Origin: CAIMUX01 sp964473865 | Lineage (GTDB): Bacteria; Eisenbacteria; RBG-16-71-46; CAIMUX01 | NCBI GenBank assembly: GCA_964473865.1 | Contig: CAYYQN010000014.1 | Span: 34,836 to 98,835, forward strand | DNA length: 64,000 nucleotides | Direction of reading: 5' to 3' | In this document: piece after piece, positions 17,626-26,046 of the stretch | Position numbering within the stretch: the stretch's first letter is position 1 | Layout: each line of letters opens with the position of its first letter | Notes under the pieces: generated by a model | Database searches by the model: none | What the model was told of the DNA's origin: nothing | What the model saw: only the letters and a program-made list of their open reading frames with translations | Position numbers and translations under genes: made by a program

Positions 17626-18624
17626 ATGAACCAGTGGTTCTTCAATCTCAACGGACAGCAGCACGGCCCGATGGAGCAGGGGGCGGCGTGTGCGTTTGCC
17701 CAGGCCAATCCTCAGGCATTCTGCTGGCGGCCCGGATTCACCGAATGGCTGCCCGTCGCGCGAGTCGGCGAGCTGATGGGAAGTCCGTCCGCGGTGGCGC
17801 CCCCGGCGCGCCCGGCCACCGCCCTGTTCGGCGCCGACGACATCGACTTCAAGATCCAGGGCCACGAGATGCAGTTCGTGGAGATTGAGCTCGATCCCGG
17901 CGAGAGCGCGGTGGCCGAGGCCGGCGCGATGATGTACAAGGATCGCTCGATCGAGATGGCGACCGTCTTCGGCGACGGCTCGGCGCGGACGGCCGGCGCC
18001 ACCTTCATGGACAAGCTGGTGGGAGCGGGGAAGCGCCTGCTGACCGGCGAGAGCCTCTTCATCACCGCCTTCACCCATCAGGGAAGCGGCAAGGCCCGCG
18101 TCGCCTTCGCGGCTCCCTACGCGGGAAACATCCTGGCCATCCGCCTCTCCGAGGTCGGCGGCCAGCTCATCTGTCAGAAGGACAGCTTCCTGGCCGCCGC
18201 CAAGGGAGTCTCCATCGGCATCGCCTTCCAGCGAAAGATCCTCACGGGCCTGTTCGGCGGCGAGGGGTTCATCATGCAGAAGCTGGAAGGAGACGGCTGG
18301 GTCTTCATCCACATGGGCGGAACGGTGGTGGAACGGGAGCTGGCGGCGGGAGAGGTGGTCCACGTCGATACCGGATGCCTCGCGGCCCTGACTTCGACGG
18401 TGCAGTACGACGTGGTGCAAGCCGGCGGCATCAAGACGATGCTCTTCGGCGGCGAGGGGGTCTTCTTCGTGAACCTGACCGGTCCCGGGAAGATCTGGCT
18501 GCAGAGCCTGCCGTTCTCGCGCCTGGCCGGCCGGATGCTCCAGGCTGCGCCGCAACTCGGGGGATCCCGCGGAGAAGGCTCACTCCTCGGCGGGCTCGGG
18601 CGCGCGCTCGGCGGGGATCAATAG
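17626..18624 (+). CDS. GYF_2 domain plus AIM24/TIGR00266 family protein
   Basis: 332 residues in two parts. Residues 1-55 match the GYF_2 (DUF4339) pattern (WFFNLNGQQHGPM...FCWRPGFTEWLPV), a small peptide-binding module. Residues about 65-310 are an AIM24/TIGR00266 beta-rich domain (FKIQGHEMQFVEIELDPGESAVAEAGAMMY), a family related to the TRAP-like fold with unknown biochemical role. No signal peptide or membrane segment, so cytoplasmic. GGAGGA precedes the ATG by 8 bases. The upstream TerB-like gene probably shares its transcript. Confidence 0.85.
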   Translation: MNQWFFNLNGQQHGPMEQGAACAFAQANPQAFCWRPGFTEWLPVARVGELMGSPSAVAPPARPATALFGADDIDFKIQGHEMQFVEIELDPGESAVAEAGAMMYKDRSIEMATVFGDGSARTAGATFMDKLVGAGKRLLTGESLFITAFTHQGSGKARVAFAAPYAGNILAIRLSEVGGQLICQKDSFLAAAKGVSIGIAFQRKILTGLFGGEGFIMQKLEGDGWVFIHMGGTVVERELAAGEVVHVDTGCLAALTSTVQYDVVQAGGIKTMLFGGEGVFFVNLTGPGKIWLQSLPFSRLAGRMLQAAPQLGGSRGEGSLLGGLGRALGGDQ

Positions 18625-18650
18625 GCTCCGGCCGGCGGCGACGGTCGTCC

Positions 18651-20117
18651 TCAGCCGGCTACGGCGCCCGGAAGTTGATCCATCCCGAACCGCTTTGCCT
18701 CGGCTCGCATGATTCCGTCCAGTTCCGCGGCCAGCGCTTCCGGAGCCGCCGAAGCCGGGACCGTGGTCAGCCGCCGCGCGACTTCATCGCGGGCCCGGGC
18801 CGCGGCGTCTCGCGCGCCATCCGCCTGCCAGTCGGCCCACGTTCGGCGGTCGATCACCGCGGAAGGAACGGTGAGCTGTTCCCGCCAATGAGCGCGGGTG
18901 TGCGGGTGGGACAGAAACTCGCCGGTCCGTACCAGCTCGGCCAGCAGCGGCAGCGTCGCTCCGGCGGGCCGCGCGATGCCGCGAATCAGGCGGCGCGCCA
19001 TGCCGCACGCCTCGTGGTCGAGGACCAGCTTCTCCGGAGACTGGGTGAGAATGTAGTCCAGGACTCCCGGACCCGAGACCAGGTTGACGCCGGCCAGCGC
19101 GGCGAGCACCGCGCCCATACCGGTCTCCATCCCGGCCTGATAGTCCGGCGTCTTCGCATCGGAAAGGGCGAGGTAGCCGTGCACCGGCAGGCCGAGGAGC
19201 CGTCCGACCTGCGCGTTGCCCAGGTTGAGGAGCATCGTTTCCATCGACCCCATCGGCGTCGTGCCGTGGCGCATGTCGAAGGCCGCGGGTGCGCCACCCC
19301 AGGAAACCGGGGCGCCGGGGCCGGCCAGTTGGTGCAGGACGATGCCGGAGAGGGTCTCCGCCGCATGCTGCACCACCGCTCCCCACAGGGTGACGGGGGC
19401 GGTGGCCCCGGCCAACGGCATGGAGATGAGGTTGGCCGGGACAGCGGCGCGGGCACAGTCCAGCAGGGCGCGGCAGGTGAGGTCGCTCCAGGTGAGAGGC
19501 GGACTGGGGCAGCAATCGAAGATCGCCAGCGGTTGCCTGGCGAGCGCCGCGGAACCTCCGCGGGCCGCCGACAGCATGGCCTGCATCGGCGCGAACCCGT
19601 CGGCCCGAAAGGTCCCGGTGACAACCGGCTTCCGGCCGTGGCGCAACGCCAGGTAGAGCCGGTACCGATCGGCGACCTCCGCCGGGACATCTGCGGCCAG
19701 AAGGGCGGTCGATTGCACGGCATAGTCCGGCAGACCGTCGACGAGGCGCGTGAGCTTCACCACGTCCGCAGTGACGGCCTCGCGCCGCGCGCCGGTGGCG
19801 GCATCCAGGACATGAATCGCGGCCGAGCCGGGATCGAAGTGCACCTCGTCCCCGGCGAGATCCGCGGCCGGCTTCCCCTCCCGGTCGAAGAGACGAATCC
19901 CGCGGGGAACGCTCGCCAGTGCGTTGTGGACCAGGCGTTCGGGAATGCCGATCCGGTCTCCAAGCATTTCGGCCCCGGCAGCCAGGAGTAGATCCCGCCC
20001 CGGGGGGTGGTCCACCCGCACGCCGACCTGCGCGAGGACCGCGATTGCCTCCTCGACAATCCGGGCCGGCGCTTCCGCGTCCAGGACGTGCAGGATCGGA
20101 CGATGCGCGCGGTTCAT
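18651..20117 (-). CDS. MttB-family methyltransferase without pyrrolysine
   Basis: 488 residues, COG5598 family (trimethylamine and quaternary amine methyltransferases). The frame has no internal UAG, so it is a non-pyrrolysine member like glycine betaine methyltransferase MtgB. Recognisable stretches include PVSWGGAPAAFDMRHG, SMETMLLNLGNAQVGRLLGLPVHGY, SDAKTPDYQAG and VSGPGVLDYI. It should move a methyl group from a quaternary amine (betaine, carnitine, proline betaine or similar) to the Co(I) corrinoid protein encoded upstream. The start at 20117 overlaps the previous stop as ATGA and has GAGGAG upstream. Last gene of a four-gene overlapping operon. Substrate cannot be told from sequence. 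Confidence 0.9.
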   Translation of the reverse strand: MNRAHRPILHVLDAEAPARIVEEAIAVLAQVGVRVDHPPGRDLLLAAGAEMLGDRIGIPERLVHNALASVPRGIRLFDREGKPAADLAGDEVHFDPGSAAIHVLDAATGARREAVTADVVKLTRLVDGLPDYAVQSTALLAADVPAEVADRYRLYLALRHGRKPVVTGTFRADGFAPMQAMLSAARGGSAALARQPLAIFDCCPSPPLTWSDLTCRALLDCARAAVPANLISMPLAGATAPVTLWGAVVQHAAETLSGIVLHQLAGPGAPVSWGGAPAAFDMRHGTTPMGSMETMLLNLGNAQVGRLLGLPVHGYLALSDAKTPDYQAGMETGMGAVLAALAGVNLVSGPGVLDYILTQSPEKLVLDHEACGMARRLIRGIARPAGATLPLLAELVRTGEFLSHPHTRAHWREQLTVPSAVIDRRTWADWQADGARDAAARARDEVARRLTTVPASAAPEALAAELDGIMRAEAKRFGMDQLPGAVAG

Positions 20118-20824
20118 GGAGTTCTCCTCTCGGTCCCGGGGCGTTCCGCTTCCCGACTCCGCACGCGCTCGGGCTCTCCGCCTCGCTGCCTCTCTTCGCG
20201 CTGCGGGCACGTTCCGCGTTCGCAGCGCGTGCAGTCGGCGCGGGCCCGGATGGCGTGACCGGCCGGATCGAACCAGACGGCGAAGCTCACCGACTTCCGG
20301 GGAACCATCAGCATCGAAGGCAGCAGCCGCACCTCGATCTCCTGGTGGGGAAGCCGAGCGAAGAGCTCCGCCTGGGCGAGAAGGGGCCAATCGCCGTAGC
20401 CGGGGCTGATTCGACAGGGCGCGGAGGCCGCGTTCTGAGCTCCGGGGCCCAGGGTCGCCCCCAACCTGTCGGCCGCGGCCTCGACAGCCGCCGAACCGAC
20501 GGCATCCAGGAGCAGAGCGGAGCCGGCATCGCCGCGCTCGAGCGCAGCCGTGGCCCGCGTCTCCAACCCGGGTCCGATGGTCACGAGCGCCAGGGCGAAT
20601 CCGGAGACGGTCATCTCGCTTTCCGGCGGCGCAAGTCCGACCGCCGGGGCCTCCGACCGCGGGAAGCGCGCGTGAATGCCCCGGGGCTTGATCAGGCCGG
20701 AGGCCTCGCAGAGCAGAGCATCGAGCTGGGCCCGGACGCGTTCGGGCGGCCGCCGTCCGGCCGGATAGCCCAGGAACCGCCACACCTGCGCTCGGGGAAT
20801 CTCCGGCGGGAACTCGGCGGTCAC
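20114..20824 (-). CDS. MetH-type B12 reactivation (activation-domain) protein
   Basis: 236 residues, resembling free-standing methionine synthase activation-domain proteins. The start IPRAQVWRFLGYP is typical of that family; RISPGYGDWPL carries the R..PGY signature that binds S-adenosylmethionine in MetH, followed by LLPSMLMVPRKSVSF. A C-terminal cysteine cluster (CTRCERGTC) suggests a metal site. Its likely job is reductive remethylation of the corrinoid protein when Co(I) oxidises to Co(II). GTG start, overlapping the preceding stop (GTGA), and its own stop overlaps the mttB start. Other MttB systems usually use a RamA iron-sulfur ATPase for this step, so this choice is unusual. Confidence 0.82.
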   Translation of the reverse strand: MTAEFPPEIPRAQVWRFLGYPAGRRPPERVRAQLDALLCEASGLIKPRGIHARFPRSEAPAVGLAPPESEMTVSGFALALVTIGPGLETRATAALERGDAGSALLLDAVGSAAVEAAADRLGATLGPGAQNAASAPCRISPGYGDWPLLAQAELFARLPHQEIEVRLLPSMLMVPRKSVSFAVWFDPAGHAIRARADCTRCERGTCPQREERQRGGEPERVRSREAERPGTERRTP

Positions 20825-21726
20825 GAGTGTCCGACTCCGGCCAGCGCCGCCCGCAGCGCCGCGACAAAGCGCGCGTCACAGCCACAGCAGCCGCCGGCCG
20901 CGGCAACTCTGCCCGCCCCGCCGGCGGGCAAGGCCAGGATCGCCTCCATGTCGGCCGCGAACTCCTGCGGATCCTGGCGATAGACGACGCGGTCGCCCTC
21001 CGTCGCCGGCTGCCCGGCGTTGGGCTGCAGGACGAGAGGCACGCCTACCTGCAGCGCTTCGGCGGCCAGGGCCCGGAAGTCCCCGCTCCCCAACGTGCAG
21101 TTGGCGCCCACGGCCGTGGCTCCCGCCTCCATCAGAACCCGGAGCGTCGGCCCGAGCGCGTCGCCCATCACGGTGAAAAACCCGCGCTTCTTGCGCTCGA
21201 AGGTGAGGGACACGAGGCAGGGGAGGTCCGGGGCCACGGTGCGCGCGGCCTCGAGGGCAATCCTCGCCTCGCGGACATCGCTCATGGTCTCGATGTGGAA
21301 GCCGTCCAGACCGGTGGCGGCCAGCGCGCCAGCCTGTTCGCGAAAGACCTCGGCCCAGTTGCCGACGTCTGCCACGCCCACCGGCGGGAGGTACTCGCCG
21401 GTCGGACCCAGATCGGCGAGAACGAACCGAGCGCCGGAGTCCCGAGCCAACCGGACGGCGGACGTATTGACCTCCACGAGCCGTTCCGCGAGACCGGCGC
21501 GCGCCAGACGGACTCGATTCCCGCCGAAAGTGTTGGCATGAACCACCTGGCTGCCCGCGTCGACGAAGGCGCGGTGCGCCGCCAGGACGTCAGCGGGACG
21601 CTCGAGGTTCCAGCGGTCGGGCGCCACGCCTGCGGGAAGTCCGCGGCTGATGAGCGAGGTGCCGAGCCCGCCATCGAGGAGCAGAACCGGGCCGTCGCGC
21701 AGAAGGGAATGCAGCGCCTGGCTCAT
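20821..21726 (-). CDS. Homocysteine S-methyltransferase (MetH N-terminal module type)
   Basis: 301 residues, the size of one Hcy-binding TIM barrel. Zinc ligands are present: C210 (GANCTLG), C280 and C281 (GGCCGC). LLDGGLGTSL at the start and HANTFGGNR are family signatures. It should transfer the methyl group from the corrinoid protein to homocysteine, yielding methionine. The start at 21726 overlaps the corrinoid gene stop (ATGA); the longer open frame back to 22413 is a shadow of that gene. With neighbours encoding corrinoid, activation and MttB proteins it completes a split methionine synthase with a different methyl donor. Confidence 0.88.
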   Translation of the reverse strand: MSQALHSLLRDGPVLLLDGGLGTSLISRGLPAGVAPDRWNLERPADVLAAHRAFVDAGSQVVHANTFGGNRVRLARAGLAERLVEVNTSAVRLARDSGARFVLADLGPTGEYLPPVGVADVGNWAEVFREQAGALAATGLDGFHIETMSDVREARIALEAARTVAPDLPCLVSLTFERKKRGFFTVMGDALGPTLRVLMEAGATAVGANCTLGSGDFRALAAEALQVGVPLVLQPNAGQPATEGDRVVYRQDPQEFAADMEAILALPAGGAGRVAAAGGCCGCDARFVAALRAALAGVGHS

Positions 21727-22364
21727 GAGGTCAGCGCCTCCGCGACCCGGACCGCGCCCAGGGCGTTCTCCGCGTGGGCCGCCCCGATCTCCGCGGCCCA
21801 CGCTTCGGAGGTGGGAGCCCCCCCGACCAGCACGCGCGGACGCGACGGCAGATTCGCGGCCTGAACCGCGCGTACCAGGTCGCGTTGCGCGGCCATCGTG
21901 GTCGTGAGAAGCGCCGAAGCCGCCACGATCCGCGCGCCCGTCTCGCGCGCCCGGGCCACGAACGCCTCGAGGGGCACGTCGCGGCCCAGATCGTGCACTT
22001 CGAATCCGTGGGCGGCAAGCAACGTGGCGACCAGCCCCTTGCCGATGTCGTGCAGGTCGCCGCGGATTGTGCCGATGACCACGCCGGCCAGTGCTGGGGC
22101 CCGGGCGCGGCTCGCCGCCAGTGCGGGGCGAAGCACCTCCATCGCCGCCTTCATTGCCTCTGCGCCTTGCACCAGCTCGGGCAGGAAGTACTCTCCATCC
22201 TCCCAGAGCTCGCCCACACGGCGAATGCCGGCCGCAAAGCCGCGGTCCACCGCCGCCAGCAGGTCTCCCTTCGCCCGCACCAGGTCGGCTGCCAGCGCTC
22301 GCGCCCGAACCGCATCTCCCTCCACGACCGCCTGTAACATCGCCTCGTGGTCGCAAGTCGGCAT
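21723..22364 (-). CDS. Corrinoid (B12-binding) methyl carrier protein, MttC/MtbC-like
   Basis: 213 residues. Helical cap domain 1-85 with the E..GEYFLPELVQGAEAM pattern, then a Rossmann B12-binding domain with DLHDIGKG (D103, H105, G108): H105 is the lower cobalt ligand. A later SALLTTTM and VGGAPTS complete the B12 fold. It shuttles methyl groups as methylcob(III)amide between MttB and the homocysteine methyltransferase. First gene of the operon; GGAGGAAACG precedes the ATG. The 120-base gap to the divergent acyltransferase start must hold both promoters. Confidence 0.92.
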   Translation of the reverse strand: MPTCDHEAMLQAVVEGDAVRARALAADLVRAKGDLLAAVDRGFAAGIRRVGELWEDGEYFLPELVQGAEAMKAAMEVLRPALAASRARAPALAGVVIGTIRGDLHDIGKGLVATLLAAHGFEVHDLGRDVPLEAFVARARETGARIVAASALLTTTMAAQRDLVRAVQAANLPSRPRVLVGGAPTSEAWAAEIGAAHAENALGAVRVAEALTS

Positions 22365-22484
22365 CGTTTCCTCCCCGGGTCAAGGGTACCTCCCGGGACT
22401 CCGGCTCGGCCATGGCGAACTGCCGGCAGAGCGGCGCACCTTCCGCTGTTGCCCTCCGCCCCGCGGTGCGGCACCTTTCCCGGG

Positions 22485-23495
22485 ATGAGCACGCGCGGGA
22501 CGGACACGAGCCCGGTCACGACTCAGGTCGCGACCCGACCTCCCCACACCGGAGCCCCGGGTGCCGGCCGGCCCCGGCGCCTGCAGGCTCTCCGTCACGT
22601 CCTGGAATACGCTCTCTTCCGTGCCCTTCTCTTTCCGTTGGAGCGGCTCTCCTGGGACGCCGCGCGACGGGTTGGGCAGTCTCTGGGCACCATCGCGTTC
22701 GGAGTTCTTCGCCTGCGCCGGCGGGTGGTTCTCGAAAACCTGGCCCGGGCCTTCCCTTCCTGGACGCCGGCCCGGCGCCGCGTCGTAGCCCGGGAGTGCT
22801 ACCGGCAGCTCGGCGCGACCTTTCTCGAGCTCGGCATGCTTCCGCGGATGAAGGCGGCCGACCTGGCGACGCGCATGGTGCTGGCCGACCCCGGCCAGTT
22901 GGACCAGGTTCTGGGCGAGGGGCGCGGCGCGGTGGTCGTGACCGGGCACCTGGGCAACTGGGAGGCGGCGGGAGCGATCCTGGCCGCCCGCGGCTACACC
23001 GTCTACGGCGTCGCCGCGCGCCAACGGAACCGTCTCGTCGATGCCCGGGTTCGGCAGATGCGCGAGTCGGCCGGGATCCGGATTCTCTATACGGACCGGG
23101 GCCTGATGCCGATCATGCGAGCCCTGCGGGCCAACGCCCTGGTCGCGTTTCCCATCGACCAGGATGCCGGTCGCGACGGCGCGTTCGTGGGGTTCCTGGG
23201 TCGCAAGGCTTCGGCGCCGCGGGGACCCGCCCGCTTCGCGCGCCGCGCCGGTTGCCCGATCGTCCCGGCGTTCTGTGTGCGGCAACCGGACGGTACGTAT
23301 CGGCTGGAACAACCGGGAGCGGTGCGGGTGCGCACCGACGCCCCGCCCGCCGAGGCCGAATTGGAGGCGCTGGCGCGGGTGACATCCATGTTGGAGGAGG
23401 TCGTGCGCCGCTATCCGGAGCAGTGGTTCTGGATGCACCGGCGGTGGAAGACTCGCCCGCCGGAGGAATCCGCGGCCGGCGCGATCCTCAGATGA
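22485..23495 (+). CDS. LpxL/HtrB-family lysophospholipid/lipid A acyltransferase
   Basis: 336 residues. Catalytic HX4E motif is H155-E160 in GHLGNWE, and later motifs IDQDAGRDGAFVGFLG and PARFARRAGCPIVP match the family. An amphipathic or membrane-associated N-terminal helix (ALFRALLFPLERL) follows a polar lead. These enzymes add secondary acyl chains to lipid A, or phosphatidylinositol mannosides in actinobacteria, at the inner membrane. I chose the ATG at 22485; a frame open to 22347 would overlap the divergent corrinoid gene. Starts further in are possible. Together with murB, murJ and an outer-membrane barrel it points to a diderm cell. Ino1 elsewhere in the window leaves inositol lipid acylation open. 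Confidence 0.85.
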   Translation: MSTRGTDTSPVTTQVATRPPHTGAPGAGRPRRLQALRHVLEYALFRALLFPLERLSWDAARRVGQSLGTIAFGVLRLRRRVVLENLARAFPSWTPARRRVVARECYRQLGATFLELGMLPRMKAADLATRMVLADPGQLDQVLGEGRGAVVVTGHLGNWEAAGAILAARGYTVYGVAARQRNRLVDARVRQMRESAGIRILYTDRGLMPIMRALRANALVAFPIDQDAGRDGAFVGFLGRKASAPRGPARFARRAGCPIVPAFCVRQPDGTYRLEQPGAVRVRTDAPPAEAELEALARVTSMLEEVVRRYPEQWFWMHRRWKTRPPEESAAGAILR

Positions 23496-23538
23496 TTCAC
23501 TCCAGAGAAACCAGACCGGTTTCGGAGAGGGGGGGACG

Positions 23539-24384
23539 ATGCGCCTGGTGAGTTATGGACCCGCGGGACAGGAGCGGCCGGGAGTGGTGCGTGGGACAGA
23601 AATCGCAGACCTGATCGCGGCTCGCCCCGCCTGGCCTGCGAGCTGGTGCTCCCTCATGGCGACGGTGTCGGTGAAGGAGATCGAGGAGGCGGCGGCGGGA
23701 GCTCCGACGATCCCGCTCGCCGGGGTCCGACTCGGCCCGCCGATCCCCGATCCGAGCAAGGTGGTCGCCCTCGGGCTCAACTACCGCGATCACGCGCAGG
23801 AGCAGAAGAAGGAGCCGCCATCCGCCCCGCTGCTCTTCAGCAAGGCGCCGAGCTGCCTGGTCGGCCCTGCGGATCCGATTGTGCTCCCGGATCCGTCTAT
23901 CGAGACGCGCGTCGATGCCGAGGCCGAACTCTGTGTCGTCATCGGGCGCCGGGCGCGCAACGTCTCCGAAGCCGAGGCGCTCGAGCATGTCCTCGGCTGG
24001 ACGGTGATGAACGACGTGAGCGGCCGGCAGGCCCAGCATGGCGACCGGCAGTTCTTCCGCGGAAAGAGCTTCGACACCTTCGGACCTTGCGGGCCCTGGA
24101 TCGTGACCCGCGACGAGCTGCCCGATCCTTCCGGATTGAGCCTGGAAGCCGACTGGAACGATCGCCCGATGCAGCGCGGCAACACCCGCGACCTGATCTT
24201 CTCGGTGCCGTACACCGTCAGCTACATCAGCCGGATGATGACCCTTCTGCCCGGCGATCTGATCACCACCGGGACGCCGTCCGGCGTCGGAGTCTTTCGG
24301 GATCCCCCGGTCTACCTGCGGTCGGGCGATACCGTGACCGTCCGATTGGAGCGGATCGGCGAGCTGCGCAATCCGGTGCGCTAG
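23539..24384 (+). CDS. Fumarylacetoacetate hydrolase (FAH) family protein
   Basis: 281 residues. The C-terminal FAH fold is clear: ALGLNYRDHA, the metal ligands in ETRVDAEAELCVVIG (E.E pair), WTVMNDVSGRQ, KSFDTFGPCGPW and the end motif LITTGTPSGVG. Members hydrolyse or decarboxylate 2,4-diketo acids and acylpyruvates, with a divalent metal, in aromatic or sugar acid breakdown; which substrate applies here is not decidable. The gene is cytoplasmic with GGAGAGGGGGGGACG before the ATG. Its TAG stop lies inside a 25-base tandem repeat and shares the CTAG with the stop of the convergent radical SAM gene. Confidence 0.88.
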   Translation: MRLVSYGPAGQERPGVVRGTEIADLIAARPAWPASWCSLMATVSVKEIEEAAAGAPTIPLAGVRLGPPIPDPSKVVALGLNYRDHAQEQKKEPPSAPLLFSKAPSCLVGPADPIVLPDPSIETRVDAEAELCVVIGRRARNVSEAEALEHVLGWTVMNDVSGRQAQHGDRQFFRGKSFDTFGPCGPWIVTRDELPDPSGLSLEADWNDRPMQRGNTRDLIFSVPYTVSYISRMMTLLPGDLITTGTPSGVGVFRDPPVYLRSGDTVTVRLERIGELRNPVR

Positions 24385-24422
24385 CGGCCTGCTGACCCCG
24401 GTGTGCTAGCGGCCTGCTGACC
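24373..24422. repeat. 25-bp tandem duplication at the convergent 3' ends of two genes
   Basis: Two head-to-tail copies, 24373-24397 and 24398-24422, beginning CCGGTG and ending GCTGACC, differing at one base (C24379 versus T24404). Each contains CTAG. The FAH gene stops in copy 1; the minus-strand radical SAM gene reads through copy 2 in another frame and stops in copy 1. The duplication therefore changed the tail of the radical SAM protein. Confidence 0.9.
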
Positions 24423-25682
24423 GGCCACCGGGGCCGGCCGGTGCGCGGCCTGCACGCGCCGCATCTGGGAGTAGAGACCGGCGCTGAACACCCTGGACAT
24501 GACCTTGAGCTTCATCTCCTTCAGCGCGTACTTCGCCGGCTGGTCGACGAACCACCGGCACTCCTCCGGCAGCAGCACCAGGCTGACGTGGACGTTCGGG
24601 GCCACGCCGATCGGGAGATTGCGGTCCATGCACGCCTCATAGAGGCGGCGGAAGACGGGGATCATCTCCTCGGTCTTCGGGGGCGGCACGCCGTCGTAGT
24701 CGGTTCCTTTGAGCGGTCGGAAGACGCAGACAGTAGGAATCGCGCCGACGGACGTGATCCAATCGATGGCGGCGATGCTCGATTCCGGCGACTCCAGGCC
24801 GACCACGATCTCGCCATTGCTGACCCAGGGGTCGAAGATCCCGCCCCGGCGGGGGAGCCGGGCGCAGTACTCCGTCGCGTCCAGGTACTTCTTCAGACCG
24901 TACTCCCGGGCCTTGCCCGGGCAGACTTCGCGGAAGCGCGGCTCGTCGAAGATCTCGAAGCAGAAGGAGACGCGGTTGACGCCGAGGTCCCGCAACGATT
25001 CGTACCTCGTGAGGTCGGGATGGGGCGGGGTCTGGATACCGATCATGAGCCCGGTCTGCCTTTTGATCTCGCGGATATACGGCTCCAGGATGTCGAGGTA
25101 GGTGTATCCGGCATAGTGGCCGGTGTTGAAGTCCACATACGTGATCTTCGATTCGTCGATCGCCGCCCACACCACCTCCATCACTTCGCGCACCGACTTC
25201 TCGTCCGCGTCGTCCACGCCCAGGTTCAACCCCACCGAGCAGAACTTGCAGTTCGACTTCGTCTTCTCCGTCCAGTACTCGCAGACCTTCGCCGGATAGA
25301 CGCCGAGGTAGGTCCCTTGGAGCGACCCGACCGAGCGCATCTTCTTCCCGGTCGTGGTGGTCCGGTCGTACCAGGACGGGCGGGGCGAAAGCGTGATCTC
25401 GGCGATCTCGGTGCGATCGCGATCGTCGCGCTTGATGACGTAGCGGCCTGCTTCGCGGTAGAGCAGGTAGGGTGACTGGGCGGCGAACTCCTCTGCCACC
25501 GGGATGTTCGTCCAGAGTCCACCGGGAAGGATCACCTCGAGACCGCTCCCGAGTCCGGCGCGCGTGCGCAGGATCGATCGCCCTCCATCCTGTTCCACCA
25601 TGCACGACTCGTCCAGGCGGATTCCCCGGCAATAGAGGTCGAGCTTCAGAAGTCCCGGATTGCGTCGGACATCGGTTTCCAT
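24381..25682 (-). CDS. Radical SAM protein with CX10CX2C cluster motif, function unknown
   Basis: 433 residues. The putative 4Fe-4S ligands are C134, C145 and C148 (KVCEYW...NCKFCSVG), spacing CX10CX2C rather than the classical CX3CX2C. Downstream order fits a radical SAM barrel: VDFNTGHYAG, MIGIQTPPHPD, FCFEIFDE, VGLESPESS. A preceding 120-residue N-terminal domain (LPGGLWTNIPV, ITLSPRP) is unfamiliar. The start at 25682 has GAGGAA upstream; the frame is open further but that part is low complexity. Its last residues come from a tandem duplication. It is convergent with the FAH gene, so no operon clue to substrate. Confidence 0.82.
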   Translation of the reverse strand: METDVRRNPGLLKLDLYCRGIRLDESCMVEQDGGRSILRTRAGLGSGLEVILPGGLWTNIPVAEEFAAQSPYLLYREAGRYVIKRDDRDRTEIAEITLSPRPSWYDRTTTTGKKMRSVGSLQGTYLGVYPAKVCEYWTEKTKSNCKFCSVGLNLGVDDADEKSVREVMEVVWAAIDESKITYVDFNTGHYAGYTYLDILEPYIREIKRQTGLMIGIQTPPHPDLTRYESLRDLGVNRVSFCFEIFDEPRFREVCPGKAREYGLKKYLDATEYCARLPRRGGIFDPWVSNGEIVVGLESPESSIAAIDWITSVGAIPTVCVFRPLKGTDYDGVPPPKTEEMIPVFRRLYEACMDRNLPIGVAPNVHVSLVLLPEECRWFVDQPAKYALKEMKLKVMSRVFSAGLYSQMRRVQAAHRPAPVAGQQAASTPGSAGR

Positions 25683-26046
25683 CGGGGTTCCTCGTGTTAG
25701 CGCCGGGGCGTCCCAGCCGCGGATCGATGCGGGTCGCGCCGGATCGACCGGCACCCGCGGGGCCGGACCCGGGATCGTCCCGAATCGGTCCGGCAACAGC
25801 GTCCAGCATACCATCGGCGCCACGGGCCCGGGTGTCGAGTTCCTGCGCGCGGGGCGCGCGCGCGGACGCGCCTCGCCGGGCGGGGGAAGAGGGACGGCCG
25901 GGGGGTCCCGCGGCGAGCTCCTGGGGCCCGGACTTCCGAAAGTCGGGCTCAACAAGAGTCTCTTGCCGGCCGATAACGATTCAGGCAGCGCTTCGGCCCG
26001 TCACCCGACAGCCCCGGAGCCCGCCGGATCGCTCGCGGAGGTTTGT
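25683..26046. other. Divergent intergenic region with palindromes
   Basis: 364 bases between the radical SAM start (minus) and the FHA gene start (plus). I see no gene. A perfect palindrome CAAGAG-T-CTCTTG lies at 25953-25965 and just before it a bulged hairpin GCCCGGACTT / AAAGTCGGGC (25927-25947); either could be an operator or an upstream terminator. The left half is GC-rich low complexity. Confidence 0.5.

Noticed and set aside
18651..20117. Pyrrolysine (UAG) in the mttB gene
   Set aside because: The frame is complete without any internal UAG, and no pyl genes are visible.
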